A stretch of 64,000 bases of DNA from Crocinitomicaceae bacterium. GTDB taxonomy: Bacteria > Bacteroidota > Bacteroidia > Flavobacteriales_D > Crocinitomicaceae. This document shows, piece after piece, positions 43,276 to 51,662 of the stretch. The DNA lies in the NCBI GenBank assembly GCA_021738405.1, contig JAIPCC010000002.1, forward strand, positions 1-64,000, given 5' to 3'. The notes below the pieces were generated by a model. That model ran no database searches. It saw only the letters and a program-made list of their open reading frames with translations, and had not been told where the DNA came from. The position numbers were made by a program, and so were the translations under genes. The first letter of the stretch is position 1, and each line of letters starts with the position of its first letter.

Positions 43276-45141
43276 ATGACACGCATGCGCCTCTTCTCCT
43301 CCCTTATTGTAATATCGCTCCTCGGCTTTGCCTTGACGCGCTTTTATTCCGATCAAAAGACAACGGAAAATAAATCTAAATTCAAACATGAGCTCCCCAC
43401 CAAATGGATAGGTGCCGCTTTTTCGGATTTGAACACCCAACAACAAACCCAACAAATTCAAGGATTTAGAAAACATATTGAAATTCTTAAAAACAACCAA
43501 CAGGTGCTGCCCTTGGGACGTTTGGATCAAAAATTGGCTTGCATGGCGCTGGGTGGTAATTCTTCTGTATTCACGGAAACCCTCAACCTCTATGCCGACC
43601 GCATGGCCTTTTTTGCCGCTGACTCACTACAAATTCCGGCAGCAGTCTCTAAATTTTATGGCCTGACCGATCCAGAAATTTGCATATTTAGTTTACATGC
43701 AGCGGCTCCTCATAGTAACCATATCGAAAAATGGGCGGCTGAAAAAATTGAGCTCCTAGACAGCACCGATCAAAACATACTTGTCGTTTTTGGCGAGCAT
43801 AAAATACTCAAGGATGTAGACACCTCCTTATTTGATGCCATCATTGTAGCGCACGAAAACCACCCGATTGCACAAGAACAAATTGCACAACTACTCATGG
43901 GTGGCAACAGCGCTGCTGGTATTCAAGCCAATGGCAGACTAGGCATTGCGCTGCCAGAAGAACTTGGGCTCGCCAGTAAAGACCTCCAACAACTTGATGT
44001 CATTGCACAAAAAGGAATCACCGCGGGCGCTTACCCTGGATGCCAGGTTTTGGTTGCGATAGAAGATAAAATCATTTGGCACAAGGCCTATGGAAAGCAA
44101 GGTTACGAAAGCAACGCAGCAGCAATTGATTTGCAGTCCATGTACGACATCGCGTCGGTCACTAAAATTGCCGCTTCTACCCTACTCGCCATGCAACAGC
44201 ATGCCAAGGGTAAATTTGATTTAGACCGCAGCATTGGCTCCTATATTCCTGAAGTCACTGGCCAAACAGCATTTGGCGCACTCAAAATCAGAGAAATCAT
44301 GGCGCATCAAGCCGGTCTCACCCCCTGGATTCCCTTTTACAAGAGAACACTCACAGACGGCCAATGGAAACCAACAATCTACCAAACAACTAAATCCGAT
44401 GACTTTTCACTTGAAGTTGCCAAAGGAATATACATGCGCAAAGACTACAAAGACTCCATGTATGCGCAAATCATGCGCTCCGAACTTGGGCCCAAGAAAT
44501 ATGTGTATTCTGATCTCTGCTATTACTTCACACAACCCATTTTAGAGCGCCTTATCGGCGAAAGCCAAGCCAGTTATTTGCGCCGCAATATCTATTTGCC
44601 CCTCGGCCTCAACCGCATGCTTTACCAACCGCTGAAAAGTTTTGCAGACGCTCAAGTGGTGCCCACCGAAGACGATCAAGCCTATCGCAAACAATTGCTA
44701 CGCGGTTACGTCCACGACCCCGGTGCCGCCATGCTAGGGGGCGTCGCAGGTCATGCAGGCGTCTTTTCAAACGCCTGGAGCCTCGCTCACATCATGCAAC
44801 TTTTCCTCAACAAGGGTCAAATGGCCGGCATGAACTTCTTCTCTGAAGCCACTTATCAAGAATTCACCAAACAACAATACCCAGGCAACCGCAGGGCAGC
44901 AGGTTTTGATCGGCCCACAGCAAGCGGAGGCGGCACGTGTGATGTACTTGCCTCACAGCAATCATTTGGGCACTCGGGCTTCACGGGCACGCTGGCCTGG
45001 GCCGATCCCAAAAACAAAGTCATTTTTATCTTTTTGTCCAACCGCGTTCACCCTAGCCAAGACAACTGGAAACTTCGCGATCTCAATATTCGAACTGACA
45101 TGCACCATGTGGTGTATGAGGCGTTGGCGAAGAGGAAGTAA
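43276..45141 (+). CDS. serine hydrolase (class C beta-lactamase fold) with GH3 C-terminal domain only
   Basis: A 621-residue exported or membrane-anchored protein. After an N-terminal hydrophobic segment come about 170 residues that resemble the GH3 C-terminal domain (IEILKNNQQVLPLGRLDQK, then DAIIVAHENHPIAQEQIAQL). Next is a beta-lactamase-type domain with SxxK in ASVTKIAAS, a YxD tyrosine in YVYSDLCYY, and HSGFTG. In Bacteroidota these domains usually follow a full GH3 beta-N-acetylglucosaminidase barrel, which is missing here. The 3' end is repeated as a gene remnant at 48631-48686. The ATG at 43276 is preferred over an upstream TTG. Confidence 0.82.
   Translation: MTRMRLFSSLIVISLLGFALTRFYSDQKTTENKSKFKHELPTKWIGAAFSDLNTQQQTQQIQGFRKHIEILKNNQQVLPLGRLDQKLACMALGGNSSVFTETLNLYADRMAFFAADSLQIPAAVSKFYGLTDPEICIFSLHAAAPHSNHIEKWAAEKIELLDSTDQNILVVFGEHKILKDVDTSLFDAIIVAHENHPIAQEQIAQLLMGGNSAAGIQANGRLGIALPEELGLASKDLQQLDVIAQKGITAGAYPGCQVLVAIEDKIIWHKAYGKQGYESNAAAIDLQSMYDIASVTKIAASTLLAMQQHAKGKFDLDRSIGSYIPEVTGQTAFGALKIREIMAHQAGLTPWIPFYKRTLTDGQWKPTIYQTTKSDDFSLEVAKGIYMRKDYKDSMYAQIMRSELGPKKYVYSDLCYYFTQPILERLIGESQASYLRRNIYLPLGLNRMLYQPLKSFADAQVVPTEDDQAYRKQLLRGYVHDPGAAMLGGVAGHAGVFSNAWSLAHIMQLFLNKGQMAGMNFFSEATYQEFTKQQYPGNRRAAGFDRPTASGGGTCDVLASQQSFGHSGFTGTLAWADPKNKVIFIFLSNRVHPSQDNWKLRDLNIRTDMHHVVYEALAKRK
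45068..45123 (+). repeat. 56-bp direct repeat, copy 1 (in hydrolase gene)
   Basis: The bases encoding WKLRDLNIRTDMHHVVYEA at the end of the serine hydrolase gene recur at 48631-48686 with 55 of 56 identical positions. Confidence 0.9.
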
Positions 45142-45218
45142 AATTTTTACTAAGCGTTTTTTTTTGGGAATATTATCATTAATTTTCATGTTCCTACCAA
45201 CATACTAATTCATTGCCA

Positions 45219-45605
45219 ATGAAACGTTTAACACTACTGCTACCTTTTATACTCTTTGGTTGCGTTATCTCGACATATGAAAAACCAACAATTCGAAAAT
45301 TCTCTGTTACTTATTGGAATTCACAATTAGGTGAATCATATGCGCAAAGAGCTTTTCAGGTCTATACTCTTATTGAACGCGATAAGGAAAAATTAATTTT
45401 TCTGGTAAATAGCAAATGGACCGATACCCTTTTTATCGATGGGGTGCAAGTAAGCGGCAAACTACATTCCCTTAACGCCCAACAATCGCATTTATATCAG
45501 TTCAATGGTGAAATCACTGAACCAAAATATAAGGTTCTTAAAATTGAAGGGATTGCCAAATTGACAAATGGCCAAGGCATTGAAGTAAATTATGTAATTC
45601 AATAA
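45219..45605 (+). CDS. small lipoprotein, 128 aa
   Basis: The signal peptide MKRLTLLLPFILFGC ends in a lipobox-like FGC. The remainder is beta-rich (SVTYWNSQLGESYAQRAFQV, KEKLIFLVNSKWTDTLFIDG) and ends in Tyr/Val-rich strands. I do not recognise a family. The ATG at 45219 follows a TTG that would extend the frame by two codons. It is followed 12 bases later by a beta-barrel-type gene, so the two may form an outer-membrane pair. Confidence 0.6.
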   Translation: MKRLTLLLPFILFGCVISTYEKPTIRKFSVTYWNSQLGESYAQRAFQVYTLIERDKEKLIFLVNSKWTDTLFIDGVQVSGKLHSLNAQQSHLYQFNGEITEPKYKVLKIEGIAKLTNGQGIEVNYVIQ

Positions 45606-45617
45606 CAACAAAGACAC

Positions 45618-46310
45618 ATGAAAAATAGTTTCCTTTCCCTTTTTGTTTTGCTCTTTTTAACAAGCCATGCTCAATTTGAGTTACGACCACAAATTGGCAT
45701 CAAAGTGAGTACAGGCCCTGCCACTTATTACAATCCAAAAATCAGCAATATCGGTTTTGCCCATGACTATAAATATGGCCAGTCTTCTCAGATAAGCTTA
45801 CTAGCAAGACAGCAACATAACAAATGGATCATTTCAGCGGGCCTGAATTACCAATATATGTTTTTTGCCTACCGTGGTGTAGGATTACCTCCTACATCGT
45901 CACTTTACTACCAGATTTATAATTCCAAAAGCACACAACACCTCGCACAATTACAAATTGGTTTTTCGCGTCGCTTTACACACGGATTTGAATTTGGATT
46001 AAACATCTTGCCTTCTTATCTCGTTGCAAGTACGGATACTTACACAATCGATAACTATTGGGAAGGAGATCGTGTAGATGCAGTTGAAAGAAATGCACCT
46101 GAATGGCGCAAAACTCAACTCATTGGCGGGCTGTCTTTTTCAAAGTATTTTATTTCCAAAAAAGAAAAGACTTCGCAGTTGTCTCTGGATCCGCAAATAG
46201 CTATTTACAATAATGGCGGATCCAATGTGTATAACCAAGCATTCTCCGACCTCACTGATCAAAAAACCCGATTCGTTTCTTGTCAGTTGTCTTATACGGT
46301 ATTTTTTTAG
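45618..46310 (+). CDS. putative outer-membrane beta-barrel protein, 230 aa
   Basis: A signal peptide (MKNSFLSLFVLLFLTSHAQ) is followed by about eight to ten amphipathic strands ending in a C-terminal aromatic residue (SCQLSYTVFF), the pattern of small outer-membrane barrels. Examples of strands: KWIISAGLNYQYMFFAY and HLAQLQIGFSRRFTHGFEFG. No named family. It follows the small lipoprotein gene closely. Confidence 0.65.
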   Translation: MKNSFLSLFVLLFLTSHAQFELRPQIGIKVSTGPATYYNPKISNIGFAHDYKYGQSSQISLLARQQHNKWIISAGLNYQYMFFAYRGVGLPPTSSLYYQIYNSKSTQHLAQLQIGFSRRFTHGFEFGLNILPSYLVASTDTYTIDNYWEGDRVDAVERNAPEWRKTQLIGGLSFSKYFISKKEKTSQLSLDPQIAIYNNGGSNVYNQAFSDLTDQKTRFVSCQLSYTVFF

Positions 46311-46313
46311 TGC

Positions 46314-46395
46314 TTATCTCAGCACCAACTTCTTCACCCATTTTCTATTCTTATTCCGAAAATCTACTGAATATTCTTTGCTAGGTCTCGTTTAA
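46314..46395 (-). pseudogene. T9SS sorting-domain 3'-end remnant
   Basis: The minus strand encodes SKEYSVDFRNKNRKWVKKLVLR then a stop within the stated range, of which the last eight residues match the end of the T9SS cargo protein at 46960. The 23 bases 46318-46340 are identical to 46964-46986. There is no upstream gene body, so this is a left-over of a second sorting-domain gene. Confidence 0.65.
46318..46340. repeat. 23-bp direct repeat, copy 1
   Basis: Identical to 46964-46986. Both copies encode WVKKLVL on the minus strand at the end of a T9SS sorting domain. The YefM-YoeB pair lies between them. Confidence 0.85.
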
Positions 46396-46425
46396 TTTTG
46401 GAGAAAAATAACTCCTATGCTAAAA

Positions 46426-46453
46426 GTACGTAATTTTGTACCTAAATCGGTAC
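46426..46453. promoter_or_regulatory. operator-like GTAC array of the YefM-YoeB operon
   Basis: The palindrome GTAC occurs at 46426, 46438 and 46450, exactly every 12 bases. A -7 type box TAATTTTG (46431-46438) lies within, and the last GTAC is two bases before the antitoxin ATG. Spaced short palindromes suit cooperative antitoxin binding. Confidence 0.55.
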
Positions 46454-46455
46454 TC

Positions 46456-46701
46456 ATGTTAAGCGCAACTTATTCAGAATTCAGAAAAGACCTCAAACAG
46501 TTCTTAGACCAAGTCATTACCAATGTGGATACCCTCATCATTCATAGAGGTAGCGGAAAAGCTGTTGTGGTCATGTCTTTGGAAGAGTACAACGCATTGT
46601 GCGCCACAAGTCATGAGCTCTCATCCATCAAAAATAAAGCACGTCTCGACGCATCAATTCAACAAATTGGTATGGGTATGATTGATTTTATCCCAGAATG
46701 A
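46456..46701 (+). CDS. YefM/Phd-family antitoxin
   Basis: An 81-residue antitoxin. The N-terminal Phd/YefM DNA-binding domain is recognisable: SATYSEFRKDLKQFLDQV, then TLIIHRGSGKAVVVMSLEEY. The C-terminal tail (about residues 55-81) would block the toxin. The ATG at 46456 fits the family start. The gene overlaps the YoeB toxin by four bases (ATGA). It is preceded by a three-fold GTAC array. Confidence 0.9.
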   Translation: MLSATYSEFRKDLKQFLDQVITNVDTLIIHRGSGKAVVVMSLEEYNALCATSHELSSIKNKARLDASIQQIGMGMIDFIPE

Positions 46702-46958
46702 ATATCAGTTTTACCCCAATTGCTTGGGATGACTACCAATATTGGTTGAGCCAAGACAAAAAGAAAATTGTCAAAATAAACCAACTTCTTAAGGACATTC
46801 TCAGAAATCCATTTGAAGGGATTGGCATGCCAGAACCTTTAAAATTTCAATATACTGGTTTTTGGTCGCGCCGAATCGATCAAAAAAACCGATTGATTTA
46901 TCAAGTGCTGGATCAACAAATTATTGTTGTGAAGTGCCGGTATCACTATGACGATTGA
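46698..46958 (+). CDS. yoeB: YoeB/Txe-family mRNA endonuclease toxin
   Basis: An 86-residue RelE-superfamily toxin of the YoeB type. It has the family start FTPIAWDDYQYWLSQDKKK, the middle KINQLLKDILRNPFEGIG and the catalytic end GFWSRRIDQKNRLIYQV, with the closing VVKCRYHYDD. YoeB binds ribosomes and cleaves mRNA in the A site. All key residues (Glu in the PFEG block, Arg in SRRID, C-terminal His-Tyr) are present, so it should be active. Confidence 0.93.
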   Translation: MNISFTPIAWDDYQYWLSQDKKKIVKINQLLKDILRNPFEGIGMPEPLKFQYTGFWSRRIDQKNRLIYQVLDQQIIVVKCRYHYDD

Positions 46959-46959
46959 C

Positions 46960-48477
46960 CTACCTCAGCACCAACTTCTTCACCCAGTGCTGCGCACCTT
47001 GCGAAACATGCGCAAAGTAAACCCCCGGCGCTTGATCACTCAGATCAAATGAATGATCAGAAGAAAGCTCATCGAGTTCAAACACAGCAACTTGCTTGCC
47101 TTGTTGGTCAAGAATAAAGATTTGCACGGGCTCTGCACTGATGCTTGAAACCTGAAAAATTCCGTTTGAAGGATTAGGAAAAATGCCAATTTCGGTGGCT
47201 GAAACCAAAACTTCTTGAATTCCAACATACTGCCCATCTGAATGATACCCTTCAGGGTTGGTGCGGTAGGTGAAGAAATAACGGGTGCCATCTGTTTGGA
47301 TGCCTTTACCGGCGAAGAGCAGGTCTCCATCTTCCATTAATTCCATTGCATAAATATTATTTTCAACATTCGCATCAATTGTAAAGAACTTGAAATCAAT
47401 CAGGGTGCCATCAGATTGATACCTTGCTAAAAACTGCCTTTGCTCTGCTGGGTTAAATCGGTATTGATAACCCACCAAATAGATGATTCCTGAATTTTCA
47501 TCAACGCGCAACTTCGCTACTTTATAGGTCCAGACATCAGACAAGGTGGTCATTGCAACATCCCAGACGATATTCAAATTTGCATCGAGGTAAGTGAGAT
47601 GCGGCACATAATTGACTTCTGTCGAAGACGATCTTTGCTTCACGGCGAGTATAAAGTCATTGTTGAATTTTTGCACATCGATTAACTTGATGTCTGAATA
47701 ACCTGTGTTTGGATTGATGAGCTCCGAATAAATTTCTTTTGATGTAAAAATGGTTTGTCCTGCCCAATGCCAAAGTACTGGAGCAAATCCAGCTGGGGTT
47801 GTTCCTGCAGTTGAAAGTTGTCTTGATATGGTGCCAAAAGTGAGCATCTCATTATTGAATGCAAAGGTCTTGTGACTTGTGCAGGTGCTAATTGGGAGAT
47901 TTAGAGTTGGACTGGGATTTGGGAAAGTTACCGTATTTTGAAGTTGGCCATTGTCGTTAAAAAACAAGGTAGCTGCCAGGATCGTATCTATACCCTTGAT
48001 GCCGTTTGCTGCATTTAAATTAGTTGCTACACGGTTGAATTTTTCAATACGCACATAGGGGAACGGAAGAAATGCAACACTATTGGCGCTTCCGTCTGGA
48101 TTGATGCGCGTAAATTTGATGGAATCATCTTGGTAATTATCAAAGGCCATGAGCACTTTATCATCAGCTGTTAAACTGATGCCTCGGGTTTGTGATTTTT
48201 TATCCTCGAAGTAATCCCAAGTGAGTGTGCTGCTTTGCTTATTGATTTTGATGACTGTTGTTCTCAACATCAGTCCGTCTTTATTATTTCCAGAAAGGAG
48301 ATATGAATCATTGGTTTCGGCAATATGTAAAGGTTCAAAGCCATTATTGGCAGTTCCAAAAACACCGAATGTAGGCGTTTCGTAATAATACCTCACCCCT
48401 CTCAAGTCTACAGGATTTTGAGCAAAAGAATGGATCGCAAGGAGTACAAAGAAGAAAAGTAGTTTATTTTTTTTCAT
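46960..48477 (-). CDS. secreted protein with T9SS type A sorting domain
   Basis: A 505-residue secreted protein. The signal peptide MKKNKLLFFFVLLAIHSFAQ is followed by a beta-rich body, probably a beta-propeller-like repeat (segments such as IKINKQSSTLTWDYFED and RFLARYQSDG-like strands). The C-terminal about 80 residues are a T9SS sorting domain: IGIFPNPSNGIFQVSS, then QIFILDQQGKQVAVFELDEL, ending HWVKKLVLR. Such cargo is exported across the outer membrane and often anchored there. Molecular role unknown. The start at 48477 is chosen from the signal peptide. Confidence 0.87.
   Translation of the reverse strand: MKKNKLLFFFVLLAIHSFAQNPVDLRGVRYYYETPTFGVFGTANNGFEPLHIAETNDSYLLSGNNKDGLMLRTTVIKINKQSSTLTWDYFEDKKSQTRGISLTADDKVLMAFDNYQDDSIKFTRINPDGSANSVAFLPFPYVRIEKFNRVATNLNAANGIKGIDTILAATLFFNDNGQLQNTVTFPNPSPTLNLPISTCTSHKTFAFNNEMLTFGTISRQLSTAGTTPAGFAPVLWHWAGQTIFTSKEIYSELINPNTGYSDIKLIDVQKFNNDFILAVKQRSSSTEVNYVPHLTYLDANLNIVWDVAMTTLSDVWTYKVAKLRVDENSGIIYLVGYQYRFNPAEQRQFLARYQSDGTLIDFKFFTIDANVENNIYAMELMEDGDLLFAGKGIQTDGTRYFFTYRTNPEGYHSDGQYVGIQEVLVSATEIGIFPNPSNGIFQVSSISAEPVQIFILDQQGKQVAVFELDELSSDHSFDLSDQAPGVYFAHVSQGAQHWVKKLVLR
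46964..46986. repeat. 23-bp direct repeat, copy 2
   Basis: Lies in the 3' coding end of the T9SS cargo gene; identical to 46318-46340. Confidence 0.85.
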
Positions 48478-48619
48478 GGGATGGTATTGAAAGTTGGTTT
48501 CACTAACAATACGAGAAATGCGCACTTTTAGAGGGGGCTTCGAATTCTACTCGCCAAAGAGCATGAAAAAGCCCTGCTTGAGTAAGAGTGGTTTTTGCAG
48601 CAGATTTTAATAGACCCAC

Positions 48620-48707
48620 AGCAATCGTTCGGAAACTCCGCGATCTCAATATTCGAACTGACATGCACCATGTGGTGTATGAGGCGATTCAAAAACGTAA
48701 AAATTAG
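48620..48707 (+). pseudogene. remnant of a second serine-hydrolase gene (3' end)
   Basis: The plus strand reads KLRDLNIRTDMHHVVYEA, then IQKRKN and TAG at 48705-48707. This is the ending of the serine hydrolase at 43276-45141, 55 of 56 bases identical. Upstream only a possible trace (SNR in another frame) remains. Its stop codon overlaps that of the convergent SRPBCC gene. It is evidently the tail of a lost paralogue or a duplicated fragment. Confidence 0.8.
48631..48686 (+). repeat. 56-bp direct repeat, copy 2 (in remnant)
   Basis: Matches 45068-45123 with a single difference (C at 48638 for T at 45075). Confidence 0.9.
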
Positions 48708-49207
48708 TTGTACTTGTAAGTCTCCTCTTGTGCAATCAGCTGCTCTATATTTTTGAGCACATGATTCATGTAGCGCTTCCAAAAAATCTTTGCAAATAAC
48801 CATTGAAATGGAGCCAAGAAAATACCGTTCGCTTTAAGGGTATAGGTATATTCAATTTGAATGAGCTCTTGTTGAATTGGAATTGTTTTCCAGATTCCTT
48901 CAAATTCATAAAATCCTAACATCCATGTTTGAAAGTCATTTACTTTAATTCGCCAGTATTGATTTTCTTCCCGTTCAAGCACATGATCTTTTGAAACATA
49001 GCCCCCTTTTTGAGTCCATGAAGGAGCAGCAAATACTTTTTTAGTGGAGCCAATTTGTCCCCAATGCTTATCTTCAGTGCAATGTGTTATTTTGGGCATC
49101 AACCCATATCCAGTATGCACCTTTGCTACATCGACTAACATTGGTATTTTAAAAGCGCGCTCTATAGCACAATTATACAGCGCGGTAACTTTTACTTTGT
49201 ACTCCAT
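48704..49207 (-). CDS. SRPBCC (START/Bet v 1-like) family protein
   Basis: A 167-residue soluble protein whose pattern fits the SRPBCC ligand-binding or ATPase-activator-like fold: an N-terminal strand with YNCAIERAFKIP, a middle containing REENQYWRIKVNDFQTWML and a long C-terminal helix (FWKRYMNHVLKNIEQLI). Ligand unknown. Its ATG overlaps the stop of the M14 peptidase gene (TAATG), so it is translationally coupled as the fifth gene of the RimB/RimK operon. Confidence 0.75.
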   Translation of the reverse strand: MEYKVKVTALYNCAIERAFKIPMLVDVAKVHTGYGLMPKITHCTEDKHWGQIGSTKKVFAAPSWTQKGGYVSKDHVLEREENQYWRIKVNDFQTWMLGFYEFEGIWKTIPIQQELIQIEYTYTLKANGIFLAPFQWLFAKIFWKRYMNHVLKNIEQLIAQEETYKYN

Positions 49208-51648
49208 TACTGATTCACAAAATAAATCGAATTGGCTACCATGAGTTTGCCGCTTTCCCAGAAACCGCGAAAGAGTGGGTTGTCGATGAAATAGACAATT
49301 GTGCCGCGGCCGTAAGGTACAGATCCGGCGATGTGGGCTTCGGATTGCTGTGCTTTGACGCGTGCGCCTACAAAACCATTGACCGCAGTTGCGTTTTTGG
49401 CTAAGGCAAAGGCGGGCTTGCCATCGATTTGATAAGCTGTGGCGCCCTGGCGCAAGGTGTAGTAAAAGTCATAGCCGAATACCATTGGGTTGCTTTGATC
49501 AATGATACAAGGGTAGATTGCGCCGGTAATGGCATCAGAAATTTCATCGCGCTCTTGGTTGGCGTAATTGACAGGGGTTGGGGCGCCGGCTGTGCTTTCC
49601 TTGTGCTTGATACCAAAGCCTTGGTCGGCAGCAAGCGCATCGATGGCGCCACCAATTACGACTAAAGTGCCTCCCTTACGCACCCAAGAGTTGAGCGCAT
49701 CATTGCCCGCAATGTCATAGCCGCCTTCTGGTACAAAAAGTACATCTAGGTCGGCCAGGGCACTGCCGAGGTCATCCTCAAAAATAAGGTGGGCAGGTTT
49801 TGTGAGCTGCTGTTCGAAGAAATGCCAAATTTCACCAACATTGAGCGAGGAAAAGCTGTCGCCGGCTAAGATACCCACGCGCGGATTCGGCACCATTTTA
49901 ACCGACGAAGAACCAAAGTCAGTGCCGCTATCTACCATTCCTGTCAGCAGGCCTTTGATATCGACATCATAGCGCGCCGCAAAATCATTCACGATTGCAT
50001 GAAAATCGGGGCGTTTGTTTTCGCCGGTTAGCAACAAGAGCGTTCCGGGCGCATAGGTTTGGCCGGCCAATTTGAAGCCTTTCTCGTGAAAATAAACTTT
50101 CAAGCCCGCCTGTTGCACCGCATTCAAGAACTGCGCTGTCCGCAGAGATTCCCAACGAACGGCATAGGCCATAAAGCCTTCTGTGGCAAGAAAATCAGAT
50201 TTGGGTGCGGGCACCGGAATGAATGGTGTGGCCTTGAGGATTGTTTCGACTGCAAAGCCATCAATTCCGTAGGCATGTGGGAGGGTCCAAGCGGTGATGT
50301 CGTAGGTCATGCTATCAGACAACTTGGTGCGCGGTTCAAACAAGACCGATACCAACGTACCTTTTTCTTGTTTGGTGGATACCACAACATCGCCAATTTC
50401 CAGTTTGAATCCTTCCACCAAGCCCGAACTGTAATGATAGCCCTTGGTGCTGATCGCCTGCGTGCTTGTGGTAATGACTTGCCATTCAATATTGTTTTTG
50501 CCGAGTAAATCGAGGATCGGATTCACCTTTGCTTTTGTTCCACGCAACACATAAGAATTGTATTTGTAAGTCTTCTCTTTGCGGAATTTTTGATACTCAG
50601 CAACTAATTTTTGTGCATTTCGCGCACTCGTTTCAACTGTAGAAAGCCCTGTAGTGACATGATGCGCCACCCGATCGGCTAAACTTAAGGTATCGCCAAC
50701 TTGGGTGATGACAGCAAGCCCAGCACGGCCGCTACCGCCTTGCTCGTAGGTCATGCCAATACTCCCGCTGTAGGTTGGGTAGGTGTCGCCGTAGCTTGGG
50801 TAGAGCAAGTCGAAGATCTCTTTGGAGAAGTACAACCAGCCTGCTTTGTCGAAATAACCTGCGTGGTTTTTGCCAATTTCTATTTGGAAATCGCGCTGCC
50901 AATCGGTGATGACCTCATGATAAGGCTCTGCAGCTGGTGGAAAATAATATGGTTCATTGATGCCCTGCTCGTGAAAATCTACGTGAACATGGGGCAACCA
51001 TTGGTTGTATTGCTGACCGCGCGTGGCAGATTCAATTTGGGTCATCCAGGCCCAGTCGCGGTTGAGGTCAAAAAGATAGTGGTTGGGGCGCCCACCAGGC
51101 CAGGTTTCGTTGTGGCTGGCACTAAAGCGCTCGATATCTATCGGATTTGCACCGTATTGGTAATAAAAATTGACGTAGCGATCGCGTCCATCGGGGTTCA
51201 GACACGGATCCATAATGACCACGGTGTTTTCTAAATAGCCAATTTTATCGGTCAGTAAGCGATAAGCAGTTTCCATGGCGGCCTCCGTGCCAGAACTTTC
51301 ATTTCCATGGACGTTATAAGATAGCCAGACGATGGCTAATTTTTCGTCGGGCGCTTGCGTAAGGTGTTTTTGACGGATTTCTTCTAGTTTTTTCAGGTTT
51401 TCTGGCGTACCGATATAAGCCAAAAGAAGGTCTCTTTTTTCGTAGGTCTGACCGATTTTGGTCACTTTGATATGACTCGGGAACGCTTTTTCTAAGGCGT
51501 AGAAATAATCCACAACGCGATGGTGACGCGTAAATTGCTCGCCAATGTTGTAGCCTAAAAATTGTTTGGGTGTAAAAGGTGCTTGTGCAAATAAGAGGAG
51601 CGCAAGGCTGTTGAAGAACAATGTGAGCAAAATCTTTTTCATGGTCAT
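49207..51648 (-). CDS. exported M14-family zinc carboxypeptidase
   Basis: An 813-residue exported metallopeptidase. The signal peptide is KKILLTLFFNSLALLLFAQ. The M14 catalytic domain (about residues 40-350) has the zinc ligands in NVHGNESSGTEAAM (HxxE) and HVHVDFHEQG (His). The C-terminal 400 residues contain a class I glutamine-amidotransferase-like fold region (DVLFVPEGGYDIAGNDALNS), as in other large Bacteroidota M14 enzymes. It should remove C-terminal residues from peptides or peptidoglycan in the periplasm. An ATG at 51642 is an equally good start. It is 14 bases downstream of the AstE-like gene. Confidence 0.88.
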   Translation of the reverse strand: MTMKKILLTLFFNSLALLLFAQAPFTPKQFLGYNIGEQFTRHHRVVDYFYALEKAFPSHIKVTKIGQTYEKRDLLLAYIGTPENLKKLEEIRQKHLTQAPDEKLAIVWLSYNVHGNESSGTEAAMETAYRLLTDKIGYLENTVVIMDPCLNPDGRDRYVNFYYQYGANPIDIERFSASHNETWPGGRPNHYLFDLNRDWAWMTQIESATRGQQYNQWLPHVHVDFHEQGINEPYYFPPAAEPYHEVITDWQRDFQIEIGKNHAGYFDKAGWLYFSKEIFDLLYPSYGDTYPTYSGSIGMTYEQGGSGRAGLAVITQVGDTLSLADRVAHHVTTGLSTVETSARNAQKLVAEYQKFRKEKTYKYNSYVLRGTKAKVNPILDLLGKNNIEWQVITTSTQAISTKGYHYSSGLVEGFKLEIGDVVVSTKQEKGTLVSVLFEPRTKLSDSMTYDITAWTLPHAYGIDGFAVETILKATPFIPVPAPKSDFLATEGFMAYAVRWESLRTAQFLNAVQQAGLKVYFHEKGFKLAGQTYAPGTLLLLTGENKRPDFHAIVNDFAARYDVDIKGLLTGMVDSGTDFGSSSVKMVPNPRVGILAGDSFSSLNVGEIWHFFEQQLTKPAHLIFEDDLGSALADLDVLFVPEGGYDIAGNDALNSWVRKGGTLVVIGGAIDALAADQGFGIKHKESTAGAPTPVNYANQERDEISDAITGAIYPCIIDQSNPMVFGYDFYYTLRQGATAYQIDGKPAFALAKNATAVNGFVGARVKAQQSEAHIAGSVPYGRGTIVYFIDNPLFRGFWESGKLMVANSIYFVNQ

Positions 51649-51662
51649 GCTTTAAATTAAGG

